From Elysia crispata (lineage: Eukaryota > Mollusca > Gastropoda > Plakobranchidae), in assembly GCA_033675545.1 (NCBI GenBank), contig JAWDGP010000881.1, positions 218,501 through 282,500 of the forward strand: a stretch of DNA of 64,000 bases, read 5' to 3'. The notes under the pieces were generated by a model. It had not been told where the DNA came from and did not search any database. It saw only the letters and a list, made by a program, of their open reading frames with translations. Positions 1-21,899 of this stretch are shown here, piece after piece (within the stretch, counting starts at the first letter, position 1; each line of letters opens with the position of its first letter). Made by a program: the position numbers and the translations under genes.

Positions 1-743
1 CGAGTCTAAATAATTCAAATCCAGATAGTTCGAATTCTTGGATATTTCGAAGTCGTTGGCTTGATTTTTTTTTCTGACACAGTGAGAGAATTTTTCCAAA
101 TCCAAGCTTGTAAAACAAAGTACATGCAGTGCTATGCTCCGCGCGGCAAGTGATTCTGGTGTGTATGTGCCCACCTACGTTACAGGCAAGCGTCTGCAAT
201 AAGCTAAAAGAGAGAAAGGAGTTAGGCCCACCTCCACACTTGTACGACATTTTTAATCTGTCATCCACATTTTTTTTAACTCTTTCTCAGTGTATTCTGA
301 TAATTCGAAGTCCTTTTATGATCCCAAAGACTTTGAAATAAGCGGACTCGACTGTACATAAAGTTAAGTCTGAACATACAATGCTTATCTTAAAATGATA
401 CAGGAGTAATTGCCCATGGGCATAGTGCTTGCAATAGCCTGAACAGCTTTAAGTTTCCCAACAGAGGGTATACATGCATCTTCCTTATCCATCCAATGCC
501 GGTAGACTAAAAAAGTTCTTTTCCCACAAAATAACATTAGGTACTAGAATTAGAAACCAATTGTGTTTAATTCGCTTTGAGTTTTACTTCAGTTAGGTTT
601 TTTATTTCCTTCCACTGTTGGTGCTTTTATTTCATTTCATATTAAAAAAAACCCGAAACAAATGGAAGTTACCATTTTTTCAATAAAAAAACGTCACATA
701 AAATACTGTTTGTGAGTGGCTGGCTTTACAAAGTGGCCAACTA
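1..743. other. Intergenic, no gene seen
   Basis: AT-rich sequence with only short chance reading frames. I see no recognisable domain, RNA gene or repeat end. It precedes the Tigger-like element that starts at 746. Confidence 0.5.
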
Positions 744-745
744 TA

Positions 746-1732
746 CAGTGGACCTTGGTTGTAACGAAATCAATAGGACTGAGCTATAAATTCGTTATAA
801 CCAAGGTTTCGCTACAGACAAGGTCGTTGTGGAGTAAAGAAAAAAATTAAAGTTATTTGGAAGATTTCATGTCGAATTCCTAAGATTGCTGCATAAACTG
901 AAGAGCGCAAGCCTTTAGTAAGATAGTAGCAAAATTCCTGTTTCTTCAACTGGCGAGTTCCTTGGTTGACAGCAGCTCTTATTTTGTCTTTGTCTTTCAA
1001 GATAGTTGAAAGAGAACTTTGAGCAATGCCATGCTCTCTACACAATTCTGCTTTGCTTTTGGTTCCTTTCTCGACCTCTTCAATAAGCTTTAGTTTAGTG
1101 TCAAAAGATAGACATTTTCTTTTGTTTGAATAATTTGATGCCATCTTTCAATAAAAATTTAGGACTGTACTAGTGAAAAACCTGTGATGACTGATGAGCA
1201 AAACAACGAAGTTACCGCTCCGGTCGATAGATTCACAATGAATGAGATCTAGCATAAACACAAAGGATTGGTAAGACAAAGGTCCATACGCTAGGAACGG
1301 AACTTGATCACTGCACACACACAACCAAGTCACAGACTCCCCGCAATGTTAGCTAATAAATGTGCCGGTATTGAAACTGAAAGCATGAATCATTCCTGTC
1401 CCACCACGCGGACGCCCCCTTCCCCATCCCTGACACGCTGCATAGCTACGCTCTCCTCTACCTGTATTCACACACAATAGGCCTGGCTCAGCTAGGCTGC
1501 CTCGGGTATCGCTTGTACGATTCAATTTGGCACAACTTGGAGAAATTGTTATGCTCTTAAGTTAAACTTTAATACCTACAGCTTCGTTACGCCCGAGGTC
1601 TGAGCATCCCTTGTTCGTTAAGGCAGGGGTTCAAATACTATCGTTTAATAAGAATAAAAAGCGTTCCTGTAAGTTCCTTCTTAACGGCCGAGGTTTCTTA
1701 ACGGCCGATGTTGCTACAAACGAGGTCCACTG
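746..1732 (-). mobile_element. Tigger/pogo-like DNA transposon, deleted copy
   Basis: The element starts CAGTGGACCTTGG and ends in the complement, GAGGTCCACTG, and is flanked by TA on both sides. A CAGT-type terminus with a TA target duplication is typical of the pogo/Tigger branch of Tc1/mariner. The terminal inverted repeats continue imperfectly inwards as GTTGTAACGAAAT at the left and GTTGCTACAAACGAGG at the right. Inside, on the minus strand, is the N-terminal DNA-binding part of a transposase (812-1144). At under 1 kb it has lost the catalytic DDE region and is non-autonomous. Confidence 0.85.
812..1144 (-). pseudogene. Tigger transposase N-terminal fragment (CENP-B type HTH)
   Basis: A 110-residue frame begins MASNYSNKRKCLSFDTKLK and continues with LIEEVEKGTKSKAELCREHG and IAQSSLSTILKDKDKI. 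This is the classic CENP-B N-terminal helix-turn-helix of Tigger/pogo transposases, which binds the element's terminal repeats. Similarity stops near residue 65, after which the frame runs into unrelated sequence. The second HTH and the DDE catalytic domain are missing. It sits inside the terminal inverted repeats at 746-1732, so it is a remnant of that element and not a host gene. A domesticated short protein is possible but nothing supports it. Confidence 0.85.
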
Positions 1733-3214
1733 TATTTGTAAAACCCACATATTTTTTCATCTAATAGTAGCTTTTCACTTAAAATATGGAACTATCAGAG
1801 AGCACGTTTTAAATTTAATCTTACAGTATGTGCTTCTGGACGTTATGCTCTATGTCATTTAGAGCCTACTTTAAGCAGAGCAAATCAGCTGTTATAAAAG
1901 CCTAGCTAGCTTGTCTCATGCTCATACAGAGAGTGCTAAAAATACAATTCACTTCCCTACAATAAACAAGTTGAATGCAAATCCTTAAATCTGATTGGGC
2001 CTTTGAAAACAAACTAGGTCGTTTCATGTCAAACATGTATAACGTCAAGAAGATACTTCATTCCTTATTTACTATGCCTTTCTGGACATCGTTGTCAAGT
2101 TCACCACAAATGACCTCTTCCTTCTTGTAAAACCTTTATTCTGTTGCTGTTCTCAATAGTCAAAGCGGCCATTTATTTCCATTTGTCATCGCCCTAGTGA
2201 ATAATGTTCGGAAAAAAAAGTTCCCGACCATAGCCTCCGGAAAACTTGAGGCCCCATATAAATCTGAACTGACATTTTCTTTGTACCCCAGAGTTACGTT
2301 CCTTCTCTTAGGGTCAGGGCTTTACCTGAGCTGGAGTTACTTAAGTGGGGCTGAGTTAATGTAAAATAACAAAATTTATTTTTTTCACTCTACGCACTAA
2401 TGGTATGACTTCACTTTTATTCAAAGGTGGCTAATTTTGAATCTTTTTGTCATAACTAACACCCAGAAGATCATCCTGTGGTGATGAAAACCAAGCATTA
2501 CACAAAAATATATATATAAAAAAAAAAAAGTACTGTATCTCTAAATCTTTTTTTTTTTTCAATAAATTTATACCACTAACTAATGAAATTGAACAATTTT
2601 GAGGCGAAGAGAGATAAAAAAAAATTCCAGGTCTAATGTAACATGTTATGGTTAACCTAAGAATTGCTCATGTGCTCTATTTTGGATGAGCAAAAATTGA
2701 ACATAACCACTTACCTGCACTGTGTATACGCTGTACGTGCTCAATTTAGCAAGTTTTGACTCGCAGCATTGAAAATCAATTTCTGTTTTTCAAAGGATTA
2801 AAATAGTACCACTGGAAAGCCCAAGTTTTCCCGAAACTTTTAATAGTTCATGGTAACATCGAAGCTGGACAAAGAACGTTTAAAACATGAAACACGCTCA
2901 CAAAGCTGTTCCTGTGTGTTTTGCTTGTAGAATCTAGACCTAGCCCATATTGAATGAAAGAGCGTTAAGTCTTGACTAGATTTAGATATTGACTAACAAG
3001 CCATGGCTTTGCCTTTGATATATAGTTTTGGGTATCTATCGCTATCATTTCTAGATCTAGAGTTGTAACAAATTTTTACATGAAGGCATGTCCATACATA
3101 ATCTCACAAAAATGTTCTTAGCATGAGGCAAGGAAAATTGTGTAGCAGTCAAGGGGTTAAATGGACAGTAATAAAATGACGCACAAAAGCATAACAATCA
3201 CTCAAAACTTAGAC
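1733..3214. other. Intergenic downstream of PCNA
   Basis: AT-rich with no coding signal. It contains one copy of a dispersed repeat (about 2270-2362, related to 9935-10020 and 60490-60560), another at 2455-2720, and a CTAGATCTAG-type stretch near 3050. Confidence 0.4.
2455..2720 (+). repeat. Dispersed repeat, copy 1 (pair of 7545-7740)
   Basis: The segment with CTGTGGTGATGAAAACCAA at about 2475 and the stretch around 2627-2670 (GGTCTAATGT, then GGTTAACCTAAGAATTG) recur, diverged, at 7560-7600 and 7680-7720 in the same order and strand. The spacing is similar, so this is one repeat family. No coding frame and no clear termini were found. Confidence 0.55.
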
Positions 3215-3231
3215 ATCTTTTCTCAGAATGA

Positions 3232-3241
3232 TTTATTTATT
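3232..3241 (-). terminator. PCNA polyadenylation signals
   Basis: Two overlapping AATAAA hexamers are read on the minus strand about 190 bases after the PCNA stop codon at 3431. This gives a 3' UTR of roughly 200 bases, ending near 3210-3225. Assignment is by position and motif only. Confidence 0.6.
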
Positions 3242-3430
3242 TACATCAAATACAAATTCTATGTAAAAAGCCAGTAACGGCATACTGACAAAGACTGGAA
3301 AAACTGTCCATGAGAAATCCACAATAATGCCTCAAAACAGATCCTACACATATTTATTTCTATTTACACGTTATAAATTGTTACAATGTTGATCAATTGA
3401 TAATATTGTGTGGTTGGCCACAGGAGAGAA

Positions 3431-16315
<12,885 letters not shown>

Positions 16316-16429
16316 TTATATCCTGAGCAAATATAAAACTTTTACGCTGTTGAAATGTGCCAGTTAAGGTATGGATATCAACTAAATCGAGTTAAATTGA
16401 ACTTATGGGTCTGAAAGAAAGACTGTCAG

Positions 16430-16560
16430 TGTCAATGCGCCAGAAAAGCTGTGAAATCCCAAGATAGAAGTTGCGCCAACAGCAATTTTGCGGGAAACAG
16501 CTTGTTTTCTACTCTGATTGGTTATAACATCAAGGAAATATTACTAAGCAGTCTAAAATC
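16430..16560 (-). promoter_or_regulatory. PCNA promoter with E2F-type sites and a CCAAT box
   Basis: Read on the minus strand towards PCNA, the order is CCAAT (16521-16517), TTTCCCGCAAAA (16497-16486), TTGGCGCA (about 16479-16472) and another TGGCGC (about 16439-16434), all 200-290 bases before the ATG at 16231. TTTCCCGC and TTGGCGC are the two standard forms of the E2F/DP site, which drives S-phase transcription of replication genes in animals. The transcription start itself is not visible; it probably lies between 16260 and 16430. Confidence 0.75.
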
Positions 16561-16956
16561 AGCCTTTTGAGACGCGACTACCTTGAGCACGAGCATATCG
16601 CAGTAATAATCGAAAGAGGTATGCTAATCTACATTGATTAAATCATTTCTATCATCAATCCGAAGTTTAAAAAATGATATCAACAAAAACAAAAACAACA
16701 AGAATTATATCTAGATTTATATCTCACACTAATCTTTGATATGGGAAAAAATTAAACTAAGTAAATCTCAAATCTAACACTCATTATACTATTTATATTA
16801 GAATGAGGAGAAGTACTCGTGTTTAGACAGTTGGCGCCTTGTCCGACTCCTCAAAAGTCTAAAAAGAGGAATACGTCTGGAGACAGAAAGACTAACTTTT
16901 AAAACACGATGAGATACGTCGAAGATTTGAAGAGAGCGAGAGAGGGACAGAGAAGG

Positions 16957-17001
16957 GAGTATGTTTGTAAACAATGTACGCAAATAAATGGGTGTGTGTG
17001 G

Positions 17002-17052
<51 letters not shown>

Positions 17053-17289
17053 GTGGCAGAGACTAGAGAGAGAGAGAGAAGTCAAATCGATATAAAGATA
17101 GTCAAGAGAGAGAGAGACGTATAGAGATGGAAAAACAAATGTATACATAAGCACAGACATATGAGGGGGGATGGAGAGGGAAAAAGAGACATATTTTTGT
17201 ATTCCTATTCCCACTCGAAACTTTTCATGAAAGTTTTCCCGAGGAATCATATAACGGACATCAAGAACTTTTAATAAAAATAATACAAA

Positions 17290-17344
<55 letters not shown>

Positions 17345-17353
17345 TGAAAGAGT

Positions 17354-17449
<96 letters not shown>

Positions 17450-17577
17450 TAGACAGACAGACAGACAGACAGAGAGACAGACAGACAGAGAAGGGGGTAT
17501 ATTTATAAACTATCTACGCAAATAAACTGGTGTGTGTGTACATATATAGGGTGGCAGGCGCTAGAGAGAGAGAGAGT
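16957..17577. repeat. Microsatellite block with a diverged local duplication
   Basis: Contains (TA)n at about 17003-17045, two long (GA)n tracts at 17296-17338 and 17360-17425, and (ACAG)n at 17425-17480. The flanks of the block resemble each other: around 16960-17080 and 17495-17575 both read GTAT.TTTATAAAC, ACGCAAATAAA, GGTGTGTGTG, TATAGGGTGGCAG, then AGAGAG. This suggests an old tandem duplication of about 0.5 kb. Confidence 0.8.
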
Positions 17578-17976
17578 TTTACGTCTGCAAGAATGTACAT
17601 TGATGTGGAATTTGTGGCGGGAAAGGAAATCATAAAATTTGTATAGGTTTTCCCTGGTTTGAATGTTGAACGGAAAGCACGGTTTTGTAATAATACTGTC
17701 GAAGCTTACAAAGTGAAACGTTTATTTGTTGAATTGATAATAGTTTTGTTTTGTTTTTTGACCCGCAGGCGCTAGAGAGAGAGAGAGTTTTACGTCTGCA
17801 AGAATGTACATTGATGTGGAATTTGTGGCGGGAAAGGAAATCATAAAATTTGTATAGGTTTTCCCTGGTTTGAATGTTGAACGGAAAGCACGGTTTTGTA
17901 ATAATACTGTCGAAGCTTACAAAGTGAAACGTTTATTTGTTGAATTGATAATAGTTTTGTTTTGTTTTTTGACCCG
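17554..17976. repeat. 211-bp tandem duplication, two apparently identical units
   Basis: Units 17554-17764 and 17765-17975 start GCAGGCGCTAGAGAGAGA and end TTTTGACCC. I see no difference between them over the 211 bases, so the duplication is recent or the copies are kept alike. No coding sequence is recognisable. Confidence 0.93.
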
Positions 17977-18025
17977 TAAATATAAAGATGTGCCCTATTT
18001 CCTTTTAGACCTTGTATTATACTAG

Positions 18026-18176
18026 GATAACAGGGAGACACCTGGGAGTCATGACTTGGGTGTGGCCCGGCCCCCTTAGAGTGTCAGAGGTTCAGGGCTG
18101 AAACACTTGCTACAAGGGGGGTTTCTTCTCTGAAGACTCCCTGTTATCTAGCTCCCCAATGAGTTTCTACCTACTA
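18026..18176 (+). repeat. 5' flanking direct repeat with hairpin
   Basis: Runs from GATAACAGGGAG to CTACCTACTA and recurs at 21785-21899. Its first 12 bases pair perfectly with CTCCCTGTTATC at 18137-18148. An inner pair (CCCCCTT / AAGGGGG) would extend the structure. It contains two stretches, of about 8 and 26 bases, that are absent from the 3' copy. Confidence 0.88.
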
Positions 18177-18405
18177 CACATGGCATGTCCATTGACTTCC
18201 GGGAATAGGTCGGAGGACGTTCAGGAGAGACCGGAGGACTCCTGGAAAGACAGGTGACACTAGGAAAGACTAGAATCGAGGCCTTGTGGGTTAGCAACCC
18301 CTTGGTCTCTAAAAATAAATCGCTACAAGACATAATAAAGAAAGATGCTGCCATGATCCACCGAAAGGGGGAGAGAATGATGGATCAATAGGTGACAAAT
18401 CGATC

Positions 18406-18861
18406 ATGACTGAAAACGCCCAAAGGACTACGAGATCAGAACAACGGAGCAATTTGGAAATGGACTACCAATGTGTATGTGGCAGAAGATTTACCACCGA
18501 AAGAGGGATGAAGATCCACAGGACTAAAATGGGCTGCTTGAATGCTTCGACGAATCAACAGCAGCGCACTACTCAGGCAGGTAAGACGTCGGAAAACCAA
18601 AGCCAGGTTCAAAACCACAGTGCTGAGGAAATCCACGCTGAGGTATCTGACGAAGAATTCCGACAGCTCATCAACGCTAAACGCCAGAAGATCAATTTCC
18701 CACCAGCAAGCGCAAAAGAACAATGGGAAGCTCTGGATAGCAAAATAATCCTACAACTGGACAAGCTCATCGGGAAGAGCACTTTGAAGCACAAACTTAC
18801 CACTTTCGGTGACATTATCTACCAAACATGTATTAACACCTTCGGGGCTAAACAACATTAA
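18406..18861 (+). CDS. Retrotransposon N-terminal protein with CCHC-like zinc finger
   Basis: A 151-residue frame starting MTENAQRTTRSEQ. Residues 23-44 form a finger, CVC-x12-H-x5-C (YQCVCGRRFT, then GMKIHRTKMGC), like the N-terminal DNA-binding finger of R2-group elements that recognises the target. The rest is hydrophilic, with a conserved-looking QWEALDSKIILQLDKL region. The stop (TAA at 18859) is followed in the same frame by twelve basic codons (PKREPKKSRRQR), a TAG, and the ATG of the RT frame at 18901. In related elements the finger and RT are one polyprotein, so this is probably the front of the same frame cut off by two stops 13 codons apart. Separate translation of two proteins is possible but less likely. 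Confidence 0.85.
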   Translation: MTENAQRTTRSEQRSNLEMDYQCVCGRRFTTERGMKIHRTKMGCLNASTNQQQRTTQAGKTSENQSQVQNHSAEEIHAEVSDEEFRQLINAKRQKINFPPASAKEQWEALDSKIILQLDKLIGKSTLKHKLTTFGDIIYQTCINTFGAKQH

Positions 18862-18900
18862 CCCAAAAGAGAACCTAAGAAAAGTAGAAGGCAACGTTAG

Positions 18901-21678
18901 ATGGAAACCTTGCGAAACCAGAAGAAAAACTTAAGGAAACAAATGAAATCAGCGACTGAAGAAGAGAAAAATGGGCTGCAGGAACTTTGGCGAGGTTTGA
19001 AGACGAGACACTCAGCACTGAGCAGAGCAGAATCCGCAAGGAAGAGACGAAGTCAAAAGAAAAAGAACCAGGAACGCTTCTACAAAGACCCATTTCAGTT
19101 TGCAAGACAACTCTTCCAGCAACCAAGATCAGGTTCTCTTTCAGTAGAGAAAGAACAGCTGGAGGCCCACCTGAGGAAAACATATTCTGACCCAAATAGA
19201 GAAATACCTCTAAGTGAACCTGCTGGTCTGGTGTGGCCAGCTGCTCCCGGAGAAGAACTCAATAGCAAACCACCAAGCTTGAAAGAAATCAATGCAGTAG
19301 TGCAAAAAGCAAGAGCCAGGTCAGCTCCAGGCCCCAATGGCGTGCCTTATCTTCTGTATAAAAGATGTCCAAACGTTCTAAAGCGGTTACACAAAATTCT
19401 CCGAGGAGCATGGAGCAACCTCAAGATCAGTGAGCAGTGGATGTCTGCTGATGGAGTTTATATACCCAAGGAGCAAAACTCAACTGAAATAAATCAGTTT
19501 CGACCAATCTCGCTGTTGAATGTAGAAGGAAAGGTATTCTTCTCAGTCATGGCATCCCGCTTAACAAAATATCTCACTGAAAATGGGTACATAAATACCT
19601 CGGTCCAGAAAGGAGGCATCCCCGGAGTTTCTGGATGCTTAGAGCATGCAACAATGATCTGGGAAGCTATTCAAAGGGCAAAATCGGAGAAACTTAACCT
19701 CGACGTCATTTGGTTGGACCTGGCAAATGCTTACGGATCGGAACCACACCAAATGATTCAGCTGGTGCTGAGGATGTACCATGTTCCGGAGGATATACAA
19801 GTCATGCTAGATGACTATTTCAGCGGTTTCCGGATGAGATTCTCCACTAATAGCTACACCACAGACTGGATCAACTTGGAAATTGGAATCGCCATGGGCT
19901 GTACCATATCACCAATCCTGTTCGTCATGGCTATGGAAGTCATCTTGAAAGCAGCAGAAGATAGCGCAGGCCCGGCTAATCTAGGTGGTGGTTGCTACAT
20001 GCCTCCTTTGAAAGCATTCATGGATGATACCACCATAATCTGCTCAAAGGAAGACGAAACACGCCGAATGCTAGAGCGCCTTGACGTCTTAATGGCATGG
20101 TGCAGGATGAAATTCAAACCAAAGAAGTCTCGCAGTCTTTCAGTCAGGGAAGGTAAGATAGATGCGACGACGATATTCACAGTGGCCAGTCAGCAGATAC
20201 CAACGGTCAGTCAAGAACCAGTTAAGAGCCTTGGGAGATGGTACGATTCATCCATGAAAGATACCAAAAGAGGACTAGAAACAGTAGAACTTGCTACCGA
20301 AGGCCTGCTAGCCATCAACAGATGTGGCCTTCAGGGTAAGCTAAAAGTGTGGTGCCTACAGTTTATGCTAATTCCGAAGCTCCTCTGGCCACTCCTGGTC
20401 TATGAAATCTGCTCAACTACAGTTGAGGCAATAGAAGCTAAGATCAATAAGTTCACCAGGAGGTGGTTAGGGGTACCTCCGGGTCTCACAGATGTGGCAA
20501 TGTACTGCCGTAAAGCAAAGTTGAGACTCCCACTAAAATCCATCTTGGAAGAATATAAATGTGGCAAAGCCAGGCTACTCTCGATGTTAGAAGACTCCGA
20601 GGACCCAATTGTGAAGACAGTGCAACCGACCATAAAGACAGGTAGGAAATGGAAAGTTGTCGAAGCCGTAGACGAAGCTAAGGAGTGCCTTAAGATTAAA
20701 GAAGTGATTGGGCAAACTGAAACTGACCACAAAGGGCTAGGATCATCTACAGCAAAGTGGAAAGAGAAAAGAGACATGGTCATTAATGAGATACGGCTCA
20801 ATGAAGATTCCAGAAGGGTTCAGAAAGCAGTCCAGCAACCTCAACAGGGACAGTGGACTAATTGGGATAATGCCCTGCAGAAATCCCTCACATGGAATGA
20901 GATCTGGCACATGGCGCCACTTCGGATCAGCTTTCTCATCAGATCAGTGTACGATCTCCAGCCCTCAAACGCAAATCTGGTACGGTGGGGAAAGAAAGAG
21001 GACCCCACTTGTCCGCTATGCCAAGGCAGGCAGACCACAGAGCATGTCTTGAGCTCTTGCAAAATCGCCCTCTCACAGGGACGATACACATGGAGGCATA
21101 ACAGAGTTCTTCAGGAACTTGCCGCAATCATAAGCACGGCTAAAGGAGAGACTACCCTCCCTAATACCAACGCGTTGATATTCACAACAGAGGGAGGCAC
21201 TAAGTCATGGCACGGAAGGCCGGTGAGGACAACAAACCAGATAAAATGCCTTCTAGACGGCTGTGATGACTGGGATGTTTCAGCAGATCTTCCAGAATGG
21301 GATAGTCACCCCAGTATAATCAAAGAAACGAGATTAAGGCCTGATATCGTGATCCATTCAGCTTCAACACAACAATTGATCATGGTGGAGCTAACAGTAC
21401 CATACGAAAACAGAATGGAAGAGGCCCACATCTACAAAAGAGAGAAATACATGAACCTGACCAAAGAGCTAGAAAATGCCGGATACAAAGCTGTGGTGAT
21501 GCCCGTTGAGGTTGGTGCCAGAGGATTCGTAGGGTCATCAGTCTACGACCTTCTCACTAAACTTTCAATATGTGGCAACAAAAGAACAAAAGCTCTAAAG
21601 TTACTGGCGGAAATAGCCGAAAACAGTTCCCGGTGGATCTGGAGCAGGAGAAATGAGAGGTTCCTTCACAAGGATTAA
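18901..21678 (+). CDS. Reverse transcriptase with C-terminal restriction-like endonuclease
   Basis: A 925-residue protein that would nick target DNA and copy the element RNA onto it. The order is: a basic N-terminal helix (1-70); RT from about 125 (ARSAPGPNGVPYLLYKRCP), with QFRPISLLN, motif A WLDLANAYG (Asp273), motif B GIAMGCTISPILF, and motif C FMDD (373-376); a thumb region with SLGRWYDS and RRWLGVPPG; a zinc knuckle CPLC-x7-H-x4-C (Cys704, Cys707, His715, Cys720); then the endonuclease RLRPDIV (Asp815), MVELTVPYE (Glu830) and a downstream YKREKY. The FMDD box has Met where most non-LTR RTs have Ala (FADD/YADD). All catalytic residues I can check are present, so the enzyme part looks whole. 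The family is frequent in mollusc, cnidarian and fish genomes as I recall it. Confidence 0.95.
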   Translation: METLRNQKKNLRKQMKSATEEEKNGLQELWRGLKTRHSALSRAESARKRRSQKKKNQERFYKDPFQFARQLFQQPRSGSLSVEKEQLEAHLRKTYSDPNREIPLSEPAGLVWPAAPGEELNSKPPSLKEINAVVQKARARSAPGPNGVPYLLYKRCPNVLKRLHKILRGAWSNLKISEQWMSADGVYIPKEQNSTEINQFRPISLLNVEGKVFFSVMASRLTKYLTENGYINTSVQKGGIPGVSGCLEHATMIWEAIQRAKSEKLNLDVIWLDLANAYGSEPHQMIQLVLRMYHVPEDIQVMLDDYFSGFRMRFSTNSYTTDWINLEIGIAMGCTISPILFVMAMEVILKAAEDSAGPANLGGGCYMPPLKAFMDDTTIICSKEDETRRMLERLDVLMAWCRMKFKPKKSRSLSVREGKIDATTIFTVASQQIPTVSQEPVKSLGRWYDSSMKDTKRGLETVELATEGLLAINRCGLQGKLKVWCLQFMLIPKLLWPLLVYEICSTTVEAIEAKINKFTRRWLGVPPGLTDVAMYCRKAKLRLPLKSILEEYKCGKARLLSMLEDSEDPIVKTVQPTIKTGRKWKVVEAVDEAKECLKIKEVIGQTETDHKGLGSSTAKWKEKRDMVINEIRLNEDSRRVQKAVQQPQQGQWTNWDNALQKSLTWNEIWHMAPLRISFLIRSVYDLQPSNANLVRWGKKEDPTCPLCQGRQTTEHVLSSCKIALSQGRYTWRHNRVLQELAAIISTAKGETTLPNTNALIFTTEGGTKSWHGRPVRTTNQIKCLLDGCDDWDVSADLPEWDSHPSIIKETRLRPDIVIHSASTQQLIMVELTVPYENRMEEAHIYKREKYMNLTKELENAGYKAVVMPVEVGARGFVGSSVYDLLTKLSICGNKRTKALKLLAEIAENSSRWIWSRRNERFLHKD

Positions 21679-21694
21679 AAATGCTCTAACCATC

Positions 21695-21784
21695 GCAGGA
21701 CCAGTTGGTATAGCGCCGGGATCAGCAATCCATCAAGAGATGGGGATATGGATTCGAATCCTGGAGCTGTGCAAAAAAAAAAAA
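21695..21784 (+). other. tRNA-like 3' end and A tail of the retrotransposon
   Basis: The 3' UTR is only about 100 bases. CCAGTTGGTATAGCGCCGGG (21700-21719) closely resembles a tRNA D-arm and A box, and GGATTCGAATCC (21750-21761) a T-arm and B box with one extra base. Between them GGATCAGCAATCC can fold as an anticodon-like hairpin. Twelve A residues follow. This is either a tRNA-derived, SINE-like tail or a tRNA-mimicking signal recognised by the RT. Confidence 0.7.
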
Positions 21785-21899
21785 GATAACAGGGGAGTCA
21801 TGACCTGGGTGTGGCCCGACCCCCTTAGAGTGCTACAAGGGGGGTTTCTTCTCTGAAGACTCCCTGTTACCTAGCTCCCCAATGAGTTTCTACCTACTA
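21785..21899 (+). repeat. 3' flanking direct repeat with hairpin
   Basis: Begins GATAACAGGGGAGTC immediately after the A tail and ends CTACCTACTA. Its ends also pair with each other: the start pairs with GACTCCCTGTTAC at 21858-21870. It is shorter than the 5' copy by two deletions and differs at a few bases. Confidence 0.88.

Larger units (their letters stand above)
18026..21899 (+). mobile_element. Non-LTR retrotransposon, RLE (R2-like) group
   Basis: A LINE with an N-terminal zinc-finger frame (18406-18861), a 925-residue RT-endonuclease frame (18901-21678), a tRNA-like 3' segment (21695-21772) and a 12-A tail (21773-21784). There is no upstream apurinic endonuclease; instead a PD-(D/E)XK restriction-like endonuclease follows the RT, as in R2, R4, NeSL, HERO and CRE elements, many of which insert site-specifically. 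A 151-bp 5' segment recurs as 115 bp directly after the A tail (21785-21899). The true element boundaries depend on how that repeat is interpreted. The long intact frame suggests recent arrival. Confidence 0.9.

Noticed and set aside
18026-18176. HDV-like or hammerhead self-cleaving ribozyme at the 5' end of the retrotransposon
   Set aside because: R2-type elements often carry an HDV-like ribozyme, but I could not fit the nested double pseudoknot or a hammerhead core here; the pairing is a simple long hairpin.
20400-21127. Several minus-strand frames of 60 to 133 residues
   Set aside because: They are antisense shadows of the long RT-endonuclease frame.
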